32,344 bases of DNA from Candidatus Omnitrophota bacterium (GTDB taxonomy: Bacteria; Omnitrophota; Gorgyraeia; Zapsychrales; Zapsychraceae), in the NCBI GenBank assembly GCA_023247445.1, contig JAHFGL010000027.1, positions 1 to 32,344 on the forward strand. The letters are read 5' to 3'. Positions 1 through 9,290 of the stretch are shown one piece after another (the stretch's first letter is position 1; every line of letters begins with the position of its first letter). Under the pieces are notes generated by a model. The model saw only the letters and a list, made by a program, of their open reading frames with translations, did no database searches and was not told the origin of the DNA. Position numbers and translations under genes: made by a program.

Positions 1-1
1 A

Positions 2-469
2 TTTAGCATGGCGATGTGGGTTAAGACGACGGAGAGTTTTGGCCCGATTCTGTCAGCTAGAAATGGCAGTGATGGTGGCGCGGTCATTGATATCATGGTT
101 GGTTATGATGGGGTGAATAGTTCAGCCGGCTCGCTCATGACGCTCGTTCGTGAAAATAATGGATCGAGTTATTCAAACATTGTTGGCGGCCAAATCAATA
201 ACGGCGCATGGCATCATGTGGTATTAACACGAAATGCGGCAAGCACCATTGAATTATTTTTAGATGGTGTATCGATGGGAACACGAACGAGCACAGCGAT
301 TGATGGGCCGATCACAACTAATCTGCGCGGCATTGGCAAAGAGATTTTATGGGGCAATGTCAGTTATGCTGATGCCGATAAGCGTCAGCTAAACGGACAA
401 GTTGATGACGTCCAGATTTATAACCGCCAGCTGACTAATACAGAAATCCAGAATTTGTTTAATCTATAA
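2..469 (+). CDS. C-terminal part of a LamG/concanavalin A-like domain protein (5' end outside window)
   Basis: Frame stays open to the window start (F-S-M-A-M-W-V-K-T); 'FSMAMWVKT...GAWHHVVLTRNAASTIELFLDGV...GQVDDVQIYNRQLTNTEIQNLF' is a typical LamG C-terminal pattern. Confidence 0.8.
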   Translation, partial: FSMAMWVKTTESFGPILSARNGSDGGAVIDIMVGYDGVNSSAGSLMTLVRENNGSSYSNIVGGQINNGAWHHVVLTRNAASTIELFLDGVSMGTRTSTAIDGPITTNLRGIGKEILWGNVSYADADKRQLNGQVDDVQIYNRQLTNTEIQNLFNL

Positions 470-473
470 AGAA

Positions 474-2291
474 TTATTCAAGAATATAATCCGTCGGCAT
501 GGTTTTGGACATAAGATCTGCCGTCACCGGATTTTCCTGCAGGTATTTGATAAGGTTGTCTGACCCAAGTCTTCGATGAAACTCACCTAAACTCTCACCA
601 GATTTTTGATTCTGTTTATAATTCTTAAACAAAACATCAATCACGATCGCCACTTTTTCACGTGGGACGCTTTTTAAATACATTTTCTCACCATCACCGC
701 TAATGAGTGGTTTACCCTGAAAACGGCCGGTCTCATCACCAAATAATTTAAATTGATAACGATCGACACCACTACCAATCAAACCGATTGTTTTTGTTGC
801 TGGACGAAAACATTGACGCTCGCAACCCGTAATCCCGATTGATTCGGTCATGTTGCCCCAACCCAAGGCTTCAAGTTCATCAATTAAGAATGGTTCAAAT
901 TTTTCTGAGTCAGTATAAGTTAACCGGCAAGTATCACGTCCAACGCAAGCGCCAGATAATAAGCGTAGCGTTGAATAAGCTTTACCGTTACGTTTACCAA
1001 ACCCAAATTTATCTAAGTCCGCTTGAAAATCTCCTTTAGCGGCCACGGGAATATTTGTAAAGAGCGCATCTTGATTTGGTGTGATCATTAGCTCGATTGG
1101 ATATTTATTCATCAGATGCGTCACCATTGATTTTAATTTACCGTTAGGGCTAAAATCACTTAAGCGGCCGTTTTCAATAAAGGCACCGTAAGCTAAAAGT
1201 CCGTTCGACGGTTGCGTGATCCAACCATGATGCATATGACGTGCGCCATAATCGTGATTAAGATCTGGTTTTAAAAGTGGAAAGCCAACAATACCGCTAA
1301 CCTGGTCACGATACCAATCAATGCCCATTTTTTTGACGACAAATTTGATACGCGCAAACCAGCGATTTTCACGGTCACCCCATTCTTTGTGAACTTTAAC
1401 AATCGCATCCAAGACTTGCAAAAGTTGCGCTTCCGGAACTTGGCACAAGGGAAGACCTAACGTAGCCATACTAACTTTAGCGTTACGTTCACCTTGCCCA
1501 CCACCAATATAAATCTGGAATAGTCCGACCTTGCCATTTTCAATGATCGGTGCAATGGCAAGATCATTGGTTAATAGCTCAACGCAATTATCCGGAATTA
1601 ATTTACCGCTTACTGGATCACGATGAACGGCGGAGAAGGCGATTTTAAATTTACGATTAAGCAGTTGTGGTCCATACTCAAAACTTTTCGTTGGCTTGCG
1701 GATAAATTTTGGATCAATTTCAAACACTTTAATAAACGGTTCAATCGGCAGTTGGAAATATTCGCCGACCTTGTGCGCCCAGGCATGTGCATTATAAACG
1801 TCAGAGAAACGCGAGAGAGGGCAACCCATCACGTTACGCGTATTATCACCGCAGCCATTTAAACTATTCCATCCCGATTCCGCGATGCGTTTAATGAGCT
1901 CAATGACGTGCGCTTTTTTGATCCAGTGAAATTGAACATTTTGACGATTGGTTAATCGAAGCGATGGATGGCCATCAGAATCAATTGTATATTTATTAGA
2001 CAAATCATTGAAAATATTCCATTGATTGCGCGTAATCGGTCCACCGCCAAAGATACTGATGCGGATCATGTACATCCAGTCTTTTTCTTCACCAGTTTTG
2101 GCGCGATCAAATTCTAAATAAATCCCGTGAGACTTGGCGAGCGCCTCAGATTCCCAAACAAGATCAGGCTTATCATCACGAAAATCTTCGTAAAGTTTTC
2201 CAACAATCCCGTGCGAGGCGATTTTGTTGAGTTCCTCTTTGCAGAGTTTTTCTGGAGGTGTTTTTAGATTTGGTGTAAAAGGTTTTTTCAT
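474..2291 (-). CDS. Ferredoxin-type nitrite/sulfite reductase (siroheme, [4Fe-4S])
   Basis: 605 aa; 'SLRLTNRQNVQFHWI', 'GCGDNTRNVMGCP', and C-terminal CX5C (CVGRDTC) plus CX3C (GCERQC) siroheme/Fe-S ligand motifs. Confidence 0.88.
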   Translation of the reverse strand: MKKPFTPNLKTPPEKLCKEELNKIASHGIVGKLYEDFRDDKPDLVWESEALAKSHGIYLEFDRAKTGEEKDWMYMIRISIFGGGPITRNQWNIFNDLSNKYTIDSDGHPSLRLTNRQNVQFHWIKKAHVIELIKRIAESGWNSLNGCGDNTRNVMGCPLSRFSDVYNAHAWAHKVGEYFQLPIEPFIKVFEIDPKFIRKPTKSFEYGPQLLNRKFKIAFSAVHRDPVSGKLIPDNCVELLTNDLAIAPIIENGKVGLFQIYIGGGQGERNAKVSMATLGLPLCQVPEAQLLQVLDAIVKVHKEWGDRENRWFARIKFVVKKMGIDWYRDQVSGIVGFPLLKPDLNHDYGARHMHHGWITQPSNGLLAYGAFIENGRLSDFSPNGKLKSMVTHLMNKYPIELMITPNQDALFTNIPVAAKGDFQADLDKFGFGKRNGKAYSTLRLLSGACVGRDTCRLTYTDSEKFEPFLIDELEALGWGNMTESIGITGCERQCFRPATKTIGLIGSGVDRYQFKLFGDETGRFQGKPLISGDGEKMYLKSVPREKVAIVIDVLFKNYKQNQKSGESLGEFHRRLGSDNLIKYLQENPVTADLMSKTMPTDYILE

Positions 2292-2375
2292 AACGTCGAC
2301 TTGAAATTGTCCTTCTTAAAAATTCTTTTTTATATATAATAACGGTGGCAGGATTATTGTCAAAGGGTTTTTCCT

Positions 2376-3458
2376 ATGGTTACATCAAATTATATCGGCC
2401 GATTTTGGAAAAAGGTAGAGAACGATCGTATTCTCTGTAATTTATGTCCGCGTCACTGCACTTTAAGCGAAGGCCAGCGCGGATTTTGTTTTGTCCGCCA
2501 AAATTTGGGCGGCCAAATGGTTTTAACAACCTACGGACGCAGTAGTGGATTTTGTATTGATCCTATCGAAAAAAAACCGCTCAATCATTTTTATCCTGGT
2601 TCAAGTATTCTTTCCTTTGGAACGGCTGGATGCAATTTAGGATGCAAATTTTGTCAGAATTGGGATATCAGTAAATCCAAAGAATGGGATAAACTTAATG
2701 ATCAGGCCGATCCAAAAACAATCGCCAAGGCCGCGAAGGAGTTAGGCTGCAAGAGTGTGGCCTTTACCTATAATGATCCAGTCATTTTTGCCGAATACGC
2801 GATGGATGTTGCCGATGCCTGTCGCGACCTAGGGATTCATTCTGTCGCTAAAACCGCTGGCTACATCACCAATGAAGCTCGCCCTGAATTTTATAAACAT
2901 ATGGACGCCGCTAATATTGATTTAAAAGCCTTCACCGAAGATTTTTATAAAAAGTTGACTCTTTCAGCATTACAACCAGTTCTTGATACGCTGCTTTATT
3001 TAAAACATGAAACAAATATTTGGTTTGAGGTGACGAATTTAATTATTCCTGGTGAAAATGATTCAGATAAAGAGCTGCATGAAATGACAGAGTGGCTGAT
3101 GAAGAATTTAGGCCCCGATGTGCCACTTCACTTTAGCGCCTTTCATCCTGACTTTAAAATGAGGGATCATCCGCCAACACCACCAAAAACCTTGACTCAT
3201 GCCCGGGCCATTGCGCTATCAAAAGGTTTACGTTATGTCTACACCGGCAACGTTCACGATCCGATTGGCTCAAGTACGTATTGCCATAAGTGTGGAATGC
3301 TCTTGATTGAACGGGATTGGTATGTCCTTGGTAAATGGAATTTAACAAATAAAAATGAGTGCGCTAAATGTAGAACGATTTTGCCTGGGTGTTTTGATGA
3401 TATGCCTGGGAATTGGGGAGCAAAACGTGTTGCCGTTGAATTAAAGGATTATCGTTAA
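2376..3458 (+). CDS. amrS: AmmeMemoRadiSam-system-type radical SAM enzyme (AmrS-like)
   Basis: 360 aa; N-terminal 'CNLCPRHCTLSEGQRGFCFVRQN', radical SAM CX3CX2C 'CNLGCKFC', C-terminal Zn-ribbon-like 'CHKCG...CAKC'. Confidence 0.88.
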   Translation: MVTSNYIGRFWKKVENDRILCNLCPRHCTLSEGQRGFCFVRQNLGGQMVLTTYGRSSGFCIDPIEKKPLNHFYPGSSILSFGTAGCNLGCKFCQNWDISKSKEWDKLNDQADPKTIAKAAKELGCKSVAFTYNDPVIFAEYAMDVADACRDLGIHSVAKTAGYITNEARPEFYKHMDAANIDLKAFTEDFYKKLTLSALQPVLDTLLYLKHETNIWFEVTNLIIPGENDSDKELHEMTEWLMKNLGPDVPLHFSAFHPDFKMRDHPPTPPKTLTHARAIALSKGLRYVYTGNVHDPIGSSTYCHKCGMLLIERDWYVLGKWNLTNKNECAKCRTILPGCFDDMPGNWGAKRVAVELKDYR

Positions 3459-3559
3459 ACTTTGCTTATAACTTAAAAATTGCTTCCAATTTTTTAAAAA
3501 ATATTTATACTAAAGAAGTTAAAAGTCGACTTTCTGATTTCCGTTTTGATTAACATTCT

Positions 3560-4132
3560 ATGTCCGCCAAAGAACAGACAACAGCATTACAGAATGCCGC
3601 CAACGCCCTTAAAGTGGTCATTGATAATACCGTCGGGTCAAAAGGGACACTTGGCTATACCACGGATCCCCAAATAAAAGAACGTGATATTATTGAATAT
3701 GACAGCCGAATGCGTGTATTTGGCATGGAAAAATTTAACGCCCCGTGTTTTATATCTTACGTCAACTTTTTTGCCTCTTCCAATCATCAAGCCAATCATC
3801 AGCCCCTCGGAGCCATGATTATTTATATTGAAGAAAGTAATGTTGAACGATTTTTAAAAGCAGCAGGGCATTCGATTAAATTAGATGAAGAGAAAGATAT
3901 TGTCTTTAAGGTTTGTGGTGAATTTTGTAAGAATATAGCGGAAAATTTTAAAACAAGCATTCGTTCCTTGGGTTACAACGAACTTATTATTTCTGATCCT
4001 GTGAGCTATCATAATCAAATTTCAGAAGGCGTACCCTTTAATTATGATGAATATAAAATGTATGAGTTAATTTTCTCTATTTGGAAACAAAAAATATTGG
4101 CTATTGATTTGACGTTAGCTCCACCCAAATAA
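3560..4132 (+). CDS. Hypothetical protein, possible CheX-like chemotaxis phosphatase fold
   Basis: 190 aa ORF; 'VCGEFCKNIAENFKTSIRSLGYNELIISDP' resembles the CheX/CheC helix motif; weak assignment. Confidence 0.5.
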   Translation: MSAKEQTTALQNAANALKVVIDNTVGSKGTLGYTTDPQIKERDIIEYDSRMRVFGMEKFNAPCFISYVNFFASSNHQANHQPLGAMIIYIEESNVERFLKAAGHSIKLDEEKDIVFKVCGEFCKNIAENFKTSIRSLGYNELIISDPVSYHNQISEGVPFNYDEYKMYELIFSIWKQKILAIDLTLAPPK

Positions 4133-4140
4133 GGTTAATT

Positions 4141-4317
4141 ATGAGTGTTTTTTATAATCCAACAACGAGAAAACCACAAGCATGGGTGATGGTTTTAATT
4201 GTGTTAGTTCCGATTTTTTTAGCTGTCGTCACATGGTTCTATGGTCAAGGCGAAATAGAAAAAAAGAAAAGTAAACAGATTCAGCAAGTTGAGGAGGATA
4301 TTTTTAAGAAGCTTTAA
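4141..4317 (+). CDS. Small single-TM membrane protein, 58 aa (not in supplied ORF track)
   Basis: Manual translation MSVFYNPTTRKPQAWVMVLIVLVPIFLAVVTWFYGQGEIEKKKSKQIQQVEEDIFKKL*; starts 8 nt after the previous stop; one TM helix plus charged tail. Confidence 0.6.
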   Translation: MSVFYNPTTRKPQAWVMVLIVLVPIFLAVVTWFYGQGEIEKKKSKQIQQVEEDIFKKL

Positions 4318-4388
4318 AAAAGGCCGCCTTAAGGCGAGCCTCGTCATTTCCTTTTAGAAGGAAATGGGAAAAATGACGGGAGAAATAA

Positions 4389-5063
4389 ATGAGTCGAGGA
4401 AATTTAAAAATTATTTTTGGATTATTATCGGCGATTGTGTTGACAAGTCCGTGTTACGCCCAAATGGATAATGCCCCTATGGTTATGGATAACGCTATCA
4501 TGACGCCACCAATGGAAGAGGTTATGATAAACACAGTTGAACCGATTACTGAAATTGTGGGAGAAGATGCTGCTGAAGATGATATGGCGGACGGGGTTGA
4601 TGCCAGTGCACAGGCCATTGCCATTATTGAAGGGACTAAAGAAGATTCAGAACTTTACGGCGAGGTTGAATTTGTCGAAACCAAAGACGGTCTTTCCGTC
4701 ACGGTGGAAGTTTATAATGCTCCTATCGGTAAACATGGTATCCATATTCATGAAAATGGAAGTTGTGAGGATGCGGGTAATGCTGCGGGTGGACATTTTA
4801 ATCCTGATTCCATGCAGCATGGAATGGTTGCCAACGATGGTCTTGCCAAAGCCCATGTGGGTGATTTAGGCAACATTGAAGTTGATCAATATGGTGACGG
4901 TTTATTAACGACGTTTATTCCCGGCGCAAGTTTGGCGCAAGGAAAATATAGCGTAATTGGCAAAGCGATTATCCTGCATGAAAAAGAAGATGATTTTGGT
5001 CAGCCAACAGGCAATGCAGGTTCCCGCATTGGTTGCGGCGTTATTGAGAAAACAACGGAATAA
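4389..5063 (+). CDS. sodC: Cu/Zn superoxide dismutase, secreted, with Met-rich N-terminal extension
   Basis: 'HGIHIHENGSCEDAGNAAGGHFNP...AHVGDLGN...HEKEDDFG...GSRIGCGVI' carries the Cu/Zn SOD ligands; N-terminal signal peptide. Confidence 0.93.
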   Translation: MSRGNLKIIFGLLSAIVLTSPCYAQMDNAPMVMDNAIMTPPMEEVMINTVEPITEIVGEDAAEDDMADGVDASAQAIAIIEGTKEDSELYGEVEFVETKDGLSVTVEVYNAPIGKHGIHIHENGSCEDAGNAAGGHFNPDSMQHGMVANDGLAKAHVGDLGNIEVDQYGDGLLTTFIPGASLAQGKYSVIGKAIILHEKEDDFGQPTGNAGSRIGCGVIEKTTE

Positions 5064-5071
5064 GTTTAATT

Positions 5072-5110
5072 TAGGGACACGTACCTTTTTTAAAAAGGTA
5101 CGTGTCCCTA
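5072..5110. terminator. Perfect 19-bp-arm palindrome, possible bidirectional terminator or REP-like element
   Basis: TAGGGACACGTACCTTTTT-T-AAAAAGGTACGTGTCCCTA between sodC and the isochorismatase-family gene; pyrimidine-rich tract follows. Confidence 0.6.
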
Positions 5111-5143
5111 TTTCTTTTCCCTATTTCTTTTTTCTTTCCTAAT

Positions 5144-5686
5144 ATGATGTTTACGCCAGAAAATACTGTTCTTCTTGTCATTGATGTTCAAGGGCGTTTG
5201 GCCTACTTAATGCACGAGAAGGAGAAAATATTTAAACACATCCAAGCGCTCATCCAAATGGCCAGACATCTTAGTATCCCCATTATTTATACCGAGCAAG
5301 TTCCTGAAAAGATCGGAGTGACGATTCCTGAGATAAAAAATAGTTTGCAGGATCATCAGCCAATTATTAAAAAAACATTTAGCTGTTGTGGTGAGCCACA
5401 ATTTCTCAAACACCTAAGTTCGTTTAAACGTAAACAAATTATTGTGTGTGGTATCGAGACACACGTTTGTGTTTACCAAACGGTTTCTGATTTGTTGGAT
5501 AAAAAATACAGCATCCAGGTTGTTCTTGATGCTATTTCCTCCAGAACAAAGGAAAATAATGATTTGGCGATTGATCGTATGAAAATGTTAGGGGCAGTTA
5601 TGACTAGTACCGAAATGATCGCAACAGAATTGCTACGCACCTCAGCCCATCCAAAGTTTAAAGAAATTTTAAATCTGATTCGTTAA
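5144..5686 (+). CDS. Isochorismatase-family hydrolase
   Basis: '[16 protein letters not shown]...[17 protein letters not shown]' isochorismatase/nicotinamidase-like motifs; start moved in from 5102 because upstream codons fall in the hairpin/pyrimidine tract. Confidence 0.88.
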   Translation: MMFTPENTVLLVIDVQGRLAYLMHEKEKIFKHIQALIQMARHLSIPIIYTEQVPEKIGVTIPEIKNSLQDHQPIIKKTFSCCGEPQFLKHLSSFKRKQIIVCGIETHVCVYQTVSDLLDKKYSIQVVLDAISSRTKENNDLAIDRMKMLGAVMTSTEMIATELLRTSAHPKFKEILNLIR

Positions 5687-5708
5687 AAGATATGAAGGAG
5701 GCTTCGTT

Positions 5709-7676
5709 ATGTCCAAGGGAATAAAAGAAATCCCAAAACTTACCGTTGATGCACTTCTAACAGAAAATCGCGTATTTAAGCCTAGCGCAGAATTTACCAA
5801 ACAAGCGAACGTTAAAAATGATTCGCTTCATAAGAAAGCCGCAAAAGATCGTCTAGCTTTCTGGGCTGAGTGTGCCGAAAAGTTGGATTGGTTTAAGCCG
5901 TGGGATAAAGTTCTTGAGTGGAAAGTCCCCTTTTCAAAATGGTTCGTCGGAGGGAAATTAAATGCGAGCTTTAACTGTCTCGATCGACATATCAAGGCAG
6001 GACTTGGTAATAAAACAGCTATTTTTTGGGAGGGCGAGCCGGCTGGTGAACAAAAAATTATTAGCTACGATGAAGCTTATAAGCAGGTTAATAAATTAGC
6101 CAATGTTTTTAAATCACTTGGGATCAAAAAAGGCGATCGTGTCGCAATTTATATGCCGATGATTCCTGAGGCGGCATACGCGATGCTTGCCTGCAGTCGC
6201 ATTGGGGCGATTCACACCGTTGTCTTTGGTGGATTTAGTGCCGATGCACTGCGTGAACGAATGAATGATGCGCAAGCTAAACTTCTTATTACCGCTGATG
6301 GGGGTTACCGTCGCGGAAAAGTCTTACCGCTTAAAGATATTGCGGATGAGGCGGTCGCTGGTGCGCCAACGATTAAACATGTTCTGGTTGTTAAGCGCGC
6401 GAAAAATAATATCACGATGCATGAAAAACGCGACCTTTGGTATCACGAGCTCATGGGCAAGGCCAAAGATTTTTGTGAACCCGAACACATGGATGCGGAA
6501 GATGTCTTGTTTATTCTTTATACATCAGGGACAACGGGCAAGCCCAAAGGAATTATCCACACAACCGGCGGTTATCTGACAGGTGTTACTAATACTATGC
6601 AGTGGGTTTTTGATCTAAAATCCAAAGACGTTTTTTGGTGCACGGCGGATGTGGGTTGGGTCACGGGGCATAGTTATTTTGTTTACGGACCGATGGCAAA
6701 TGCCGCTACCCAAGTTATGTATGAAGGCACGCCGGATTTTCCTGAACGTAATCGTTTCTGGAAAATTATTGAAAAATATAAAGTCACGATTTTTTATACG
6801 GCTCCGACGGCTATTCGTGCTTTTATGAAATGGGGAACGAAGTGGGTGGAGGATTGTAAGTTAACTAGCTTACGTTTATTAGGCAGCGTTGGCGAACCGA
6901 TTAATCCCGAGGCCTGGATTTGGTATCACTTAAATATCGGTAAACAAAAATGTCCGATTGTTGATACCTGGTGGCAGACGGAAACGGGATGTATTTTGAT
7001 TGCGCCGCTACCTGGCATCACTGCGACAAAACCTGGATCAGCGACAAAACCTTTGCCGGGCATTGAAACAGTTGTGCTTGATGACGATGGAAAAGAAATT
7101 AAAGAAGGTGGCGGGATATTGGCCATCAAAAGTCCGTGGCCGTCGATGCTACGCGGGATTTGGCGAGATCCAGAACGTTACAAAAAAACGTACTGGAGCC
7201 GCTGGCCGAATACTTACTTTCCTGGTGATGGCGCAAAGAAGGATGAAGACGGTTACCTGTGGCTTTTGGGTCGTGTTGACGACATTATGCTAGTCGCCGG
7301 CCACAACATTTCAACGATGGAAGTTGAAAGTGCGCTGGTCGATAATCCAATCGTGGCTGAATCCGCGGTCGTTGGAATCACTGATGAGTTAAAAGGTCAG
7401 GCGATTGCTGCGTTTGTTATTCTTAAAGAAGGCAACAACCCAAGTGAAGAATCCCAAAATATTTTAAAGGCGCATGTCGTTAAGAAAATTGGTGCCATTG
7501 CCCGTCCAGAAAAAATTATCTTTACGCCAGAGCTTCCAAAAACCCGCAGCGGAAAGATTATGCGAAGGCTTTTACGCGACATCGCCGAAGGCCGCGCGCT
7601 TGGCGACGTCACCACTCTTGCCGATGCCAGTGTTGTTGAAAGTTTAAAGAGTAAATACGAAGATAAAGAAGGGTAG
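5709..7676 (+). CDS. acsA: Acetyl-CoA synthetase (AMP-forming)
   Basis: 655 aa; '[20 protein letters not shown]', 'WWQTETG', '[17 protein letters not shown]'; RBS-like 'gaaggagg' upstream. Confidence 0.96.
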   Translation: MSKGIKEIPKLTVDALLTENRVFKPSAEFTKQANVKNDSLHKKAAKDRLAFWAECAEKLDWFKPWDKVLEWKVPFSKWFVGGKLNASFNCLDRHIKAGLGNKTAIFWEGEPAGEQKIISYDEAYKQVNKLANVFKSLGIKKGDRVAIYMPMIPEAAYAMLACSRIGAIHTVVFGGFSADALRERMNDAQAKLLITADGGYRRGKVLPLKDIADEAVAGAPTIKHVLVVKRAKNNITMHEKRDLWYHELMGKAKDFCEPEHMDAEDVLFILYTSGTTGKPKGIIHTTGGYLTGVTNTMQWVFDLKSKDVFWCTADVGWVTGHSYFVYGPMANAATQVMYEGTPDFPERNRFWKIIEKYKVTIFYTAPTAIRAFMKWGTKWVEDCKLTSLRLLGSVGEPINPEAWIWYHLNIGKQKCPIVDTWWQTETGCILIAPLPGITATKPGSATKPLPGIETVVLDDDGKEIKEGGGILAIKSPWPSMLRGIWRDPERYKKTYWSRWPNTYFPGDGAKKDEDGYLWLLGRVDDIMLVAGHNISTMEVESALVDNPIVAESAVVGITDELKGQAIAAFVILKEGNNPSEESQNILKAHVVKKIGAIARPEKIIFTPELPKTRSGKIMRRLLRDIAEGRALGDVTTLADASVVESLKSKYEDKEG

Positions 7677-7681
7677 TCGTT

Positions 7682-8422
7682 TTGCCCGTAAATAACTCCA
7701 TTTTACGTTGCGTTGAATTAATCAAAAACGCTCAGTCAATTGGTGTCCTTACTGGCGCGGGGATATCAACGAGCGCGGGGATTCCGGATTTTCGTGGACC
7801 CAAAGGTTTATACGTCACGCGTCAGTATGATCCCGATAAAGTTTTTGATATTAATTATTTCCACCGCGATCCAAAACCATTCTACGAATTTGCCCGCGAC
7901 TTCATTAAACTTGAAGGAACACTAAAGCCAACCGTGGCCCATCAATTTCTCGCCAAACTTGAACAAAAAGGAAAGCTCAAGGGAATCGTCACGCAAAATA
8001 TTGATTCACTTCATCAGATGGCGGGATCAAAAAAAGTTTATGAGATGCATGGCAGTTTTTGGGTTAGCCACTGCTTAGAGTGTGGGAAAAATTTTAGTTA
8101 TGAAGAGATGAAGGTGAAGTTATATAGGGAAGAGGTTTGTCATTGCTCTTGCGGTGGCGTTATCAAACCTGATATCGTCTTTTTCGGTGAGAATGTTAAA
8201 TATCTTAATGAATCGATTGCGCTCGCGGAGCGGTCTGATTTATTTTTTGTCATTGGAACATCCTGTGTCGTTTATCCAGCGGCGACAATACCGGAATATA
8301 CAAACGGCGACATCGTGGTCGTTAACATGTCTGATATTAAGTTGCAGCATGGTAATATTGTTTTGACCATCAAAGAAGATATTGATCAGTTCTTTAAAAA
8401 GTTATCTGAACAACTGTTTTAG
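7682..8422 (+). CDS. cobB: NAD-dependent protein deacylase, Sir2 family (TTG start)
   Basis: 'GVLTGAGISTSAGIPDFRGPKGLY', 'TQNIDSLHQMAGS', 'YEMHGSF', Zn cysteines 'CLEC...CHCSC'. Confidence 0.93.
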   Translation: MPVNNSILRCVELIKNAQSIGVLTGAGISTSAGIPDFRGPKGLYVTRQYDPDKVFDINYFHRDPKPFYEFARDFIKLEGTLKPTVAHQFLAKLEQKGKLKGIVTQNIDSLHQMAGSKKVYEMHGSFWVSHCLECGKNFSYEEMKVKLYREEVCHCSCGGVIKPDIVFFGENVKYLNESIALAERSDLFFVIGTSCVVYPAATIPEYTNGDIVVVNMSDIKLQHGNIVLTIKEDIDQFFKKLSEQLF

Positions 8423-8430
8423 TTTGACAG

Positions 8431-8532
8431 ACAAGTTATCCAGGCTAATGTCGTTCATCCGTCCTGCATTTTTCTAAATGGAATTATGGAAATTTGAACG
8501 GCAATTCACTTCCATTAGCCTTCCTAACTTGT
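8431..8532. repeat. Large imperfect inverted repeat (20-bp arms, 17/20 matching)
   Basis: ACAAGTTATCCAGGCTAATG (8431-8450) vs CATTAGCCTTCCTAACTTGT (8513-8532). Confidence 0.6.
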
Positions 8533-8608
8533 TAAAAAATTCAAAAAAGGTACGCGCCCTCATTTAATCCTATGTTATAATCACGCCAGTTTAAAAAATT
8601 ATTAATCC

Positions 8609-9289
8609 ATGTGTAATCTTAATCAATACTTCAATTCTTCCATCGGTAAAAAACAAATCGTCGCTACAACCGGCCTTTTGTTAATCCTTTTTGTCGTCGG
8701 TCATTTGGCCGGCAATCTTATCATCTATTTAGGGCCAGAAGCATTTAATAACTACGCGAAAAAGTTGGCGGGTTTGCGTCCTGGATTATATTTCGTTGAA
8801 GTCGGCTTGGCACTGGTTTTTTTAACGCATATTCTGGTTACTGCGCTTTTGATTATCCAAAACATCAAAGCCCGCCCAGTGGGTTATCGTGTTTACGGTG
8901 ATTCAGGGGAGCGATCATTTGCCACGCGTCTTATGCCTTACACAGGAACATTTCTTTTAATTTTTATCATCTGGCATCTTTTCGATTTTACTTTTATCGA
9001 TAAACATGGGTCACGCAGTATGCTCATGGGGCATAGTTATGGACTTTTTGGCGTCGTCTATAATTCGTTTGTTGATCCTATTCATAGTCTGCTTTATATT
9101 TTAGCGATGTGTTGCCTGGGTTTTCATTTAGGTCATGGAATTGAAAGTTTCGCCCAAACCTTCGGATGCACTAATCTAACATCAACACCACTGATTAAGC
9201 GAATTAGCTATTATTCGGCCTTGATTATTACTGTTGCTTACAGTTCAATTCCCGTTTATGTGTTTTTTAGTTATCCTATTTTAAAATAA
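8609..9289 (+). CDS. sdhC: Succinate dehydrogenase/fumarate reductase cytochrome b subunit
   Basis: 226 aa, five hydrophobic segments, single-subunit cytochrome b558-type, directly upstream of sdhA. Confidence 0.9.
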   Translation: MCNLNQYFNSSIGKKQIVATTGLLLILFVVGHLAGNLIIYLGPEAFNNYAKKLAGLRPGLYFVEVGLALVFLTHILVTALLIIQNIKARPVGYRVYGDSGERSFATRLMPYTGTFLLIFIIWHLFDFTFIDKHGSRSMLMGHSYGLFGVVYNSFVDPIHSLLYILAMCCLGFHLGHGIESFAQTFGCTNLTSTPLIKRISYYSALIITVAYSSIPVYVFFSYPILK

Positions 9290-9290
9290 A

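Noticed and set aside
839-1039. 66-aa + strand ORF antisense to the siroheme reductase
   Set aside because: No motif; contained in the conserved C-terminal Fe-S region of the minus-strand gene.
2313-2340. Possible amrS promoter (TTCTTA ... TATAAT)
   Set aside because: The -35 hexamer is poor and the AT-rich tract makes such matches common; not supportable without TSS data.
4537-4869. 110-aa alternative-frame ORF overlapping sodC
   Set aside because: Out of frame with a clear Cu/Zn SOD and without family features.
7681-7695. 15-mer tttgcccgtaaataa shared by the sirtuin start (7681) and the hemA upstream region (28701)
   Set aside because: One 15-nt match is near chance expectation for a window of this size, and one copy is coding while the other overlaps a putative -35 box.
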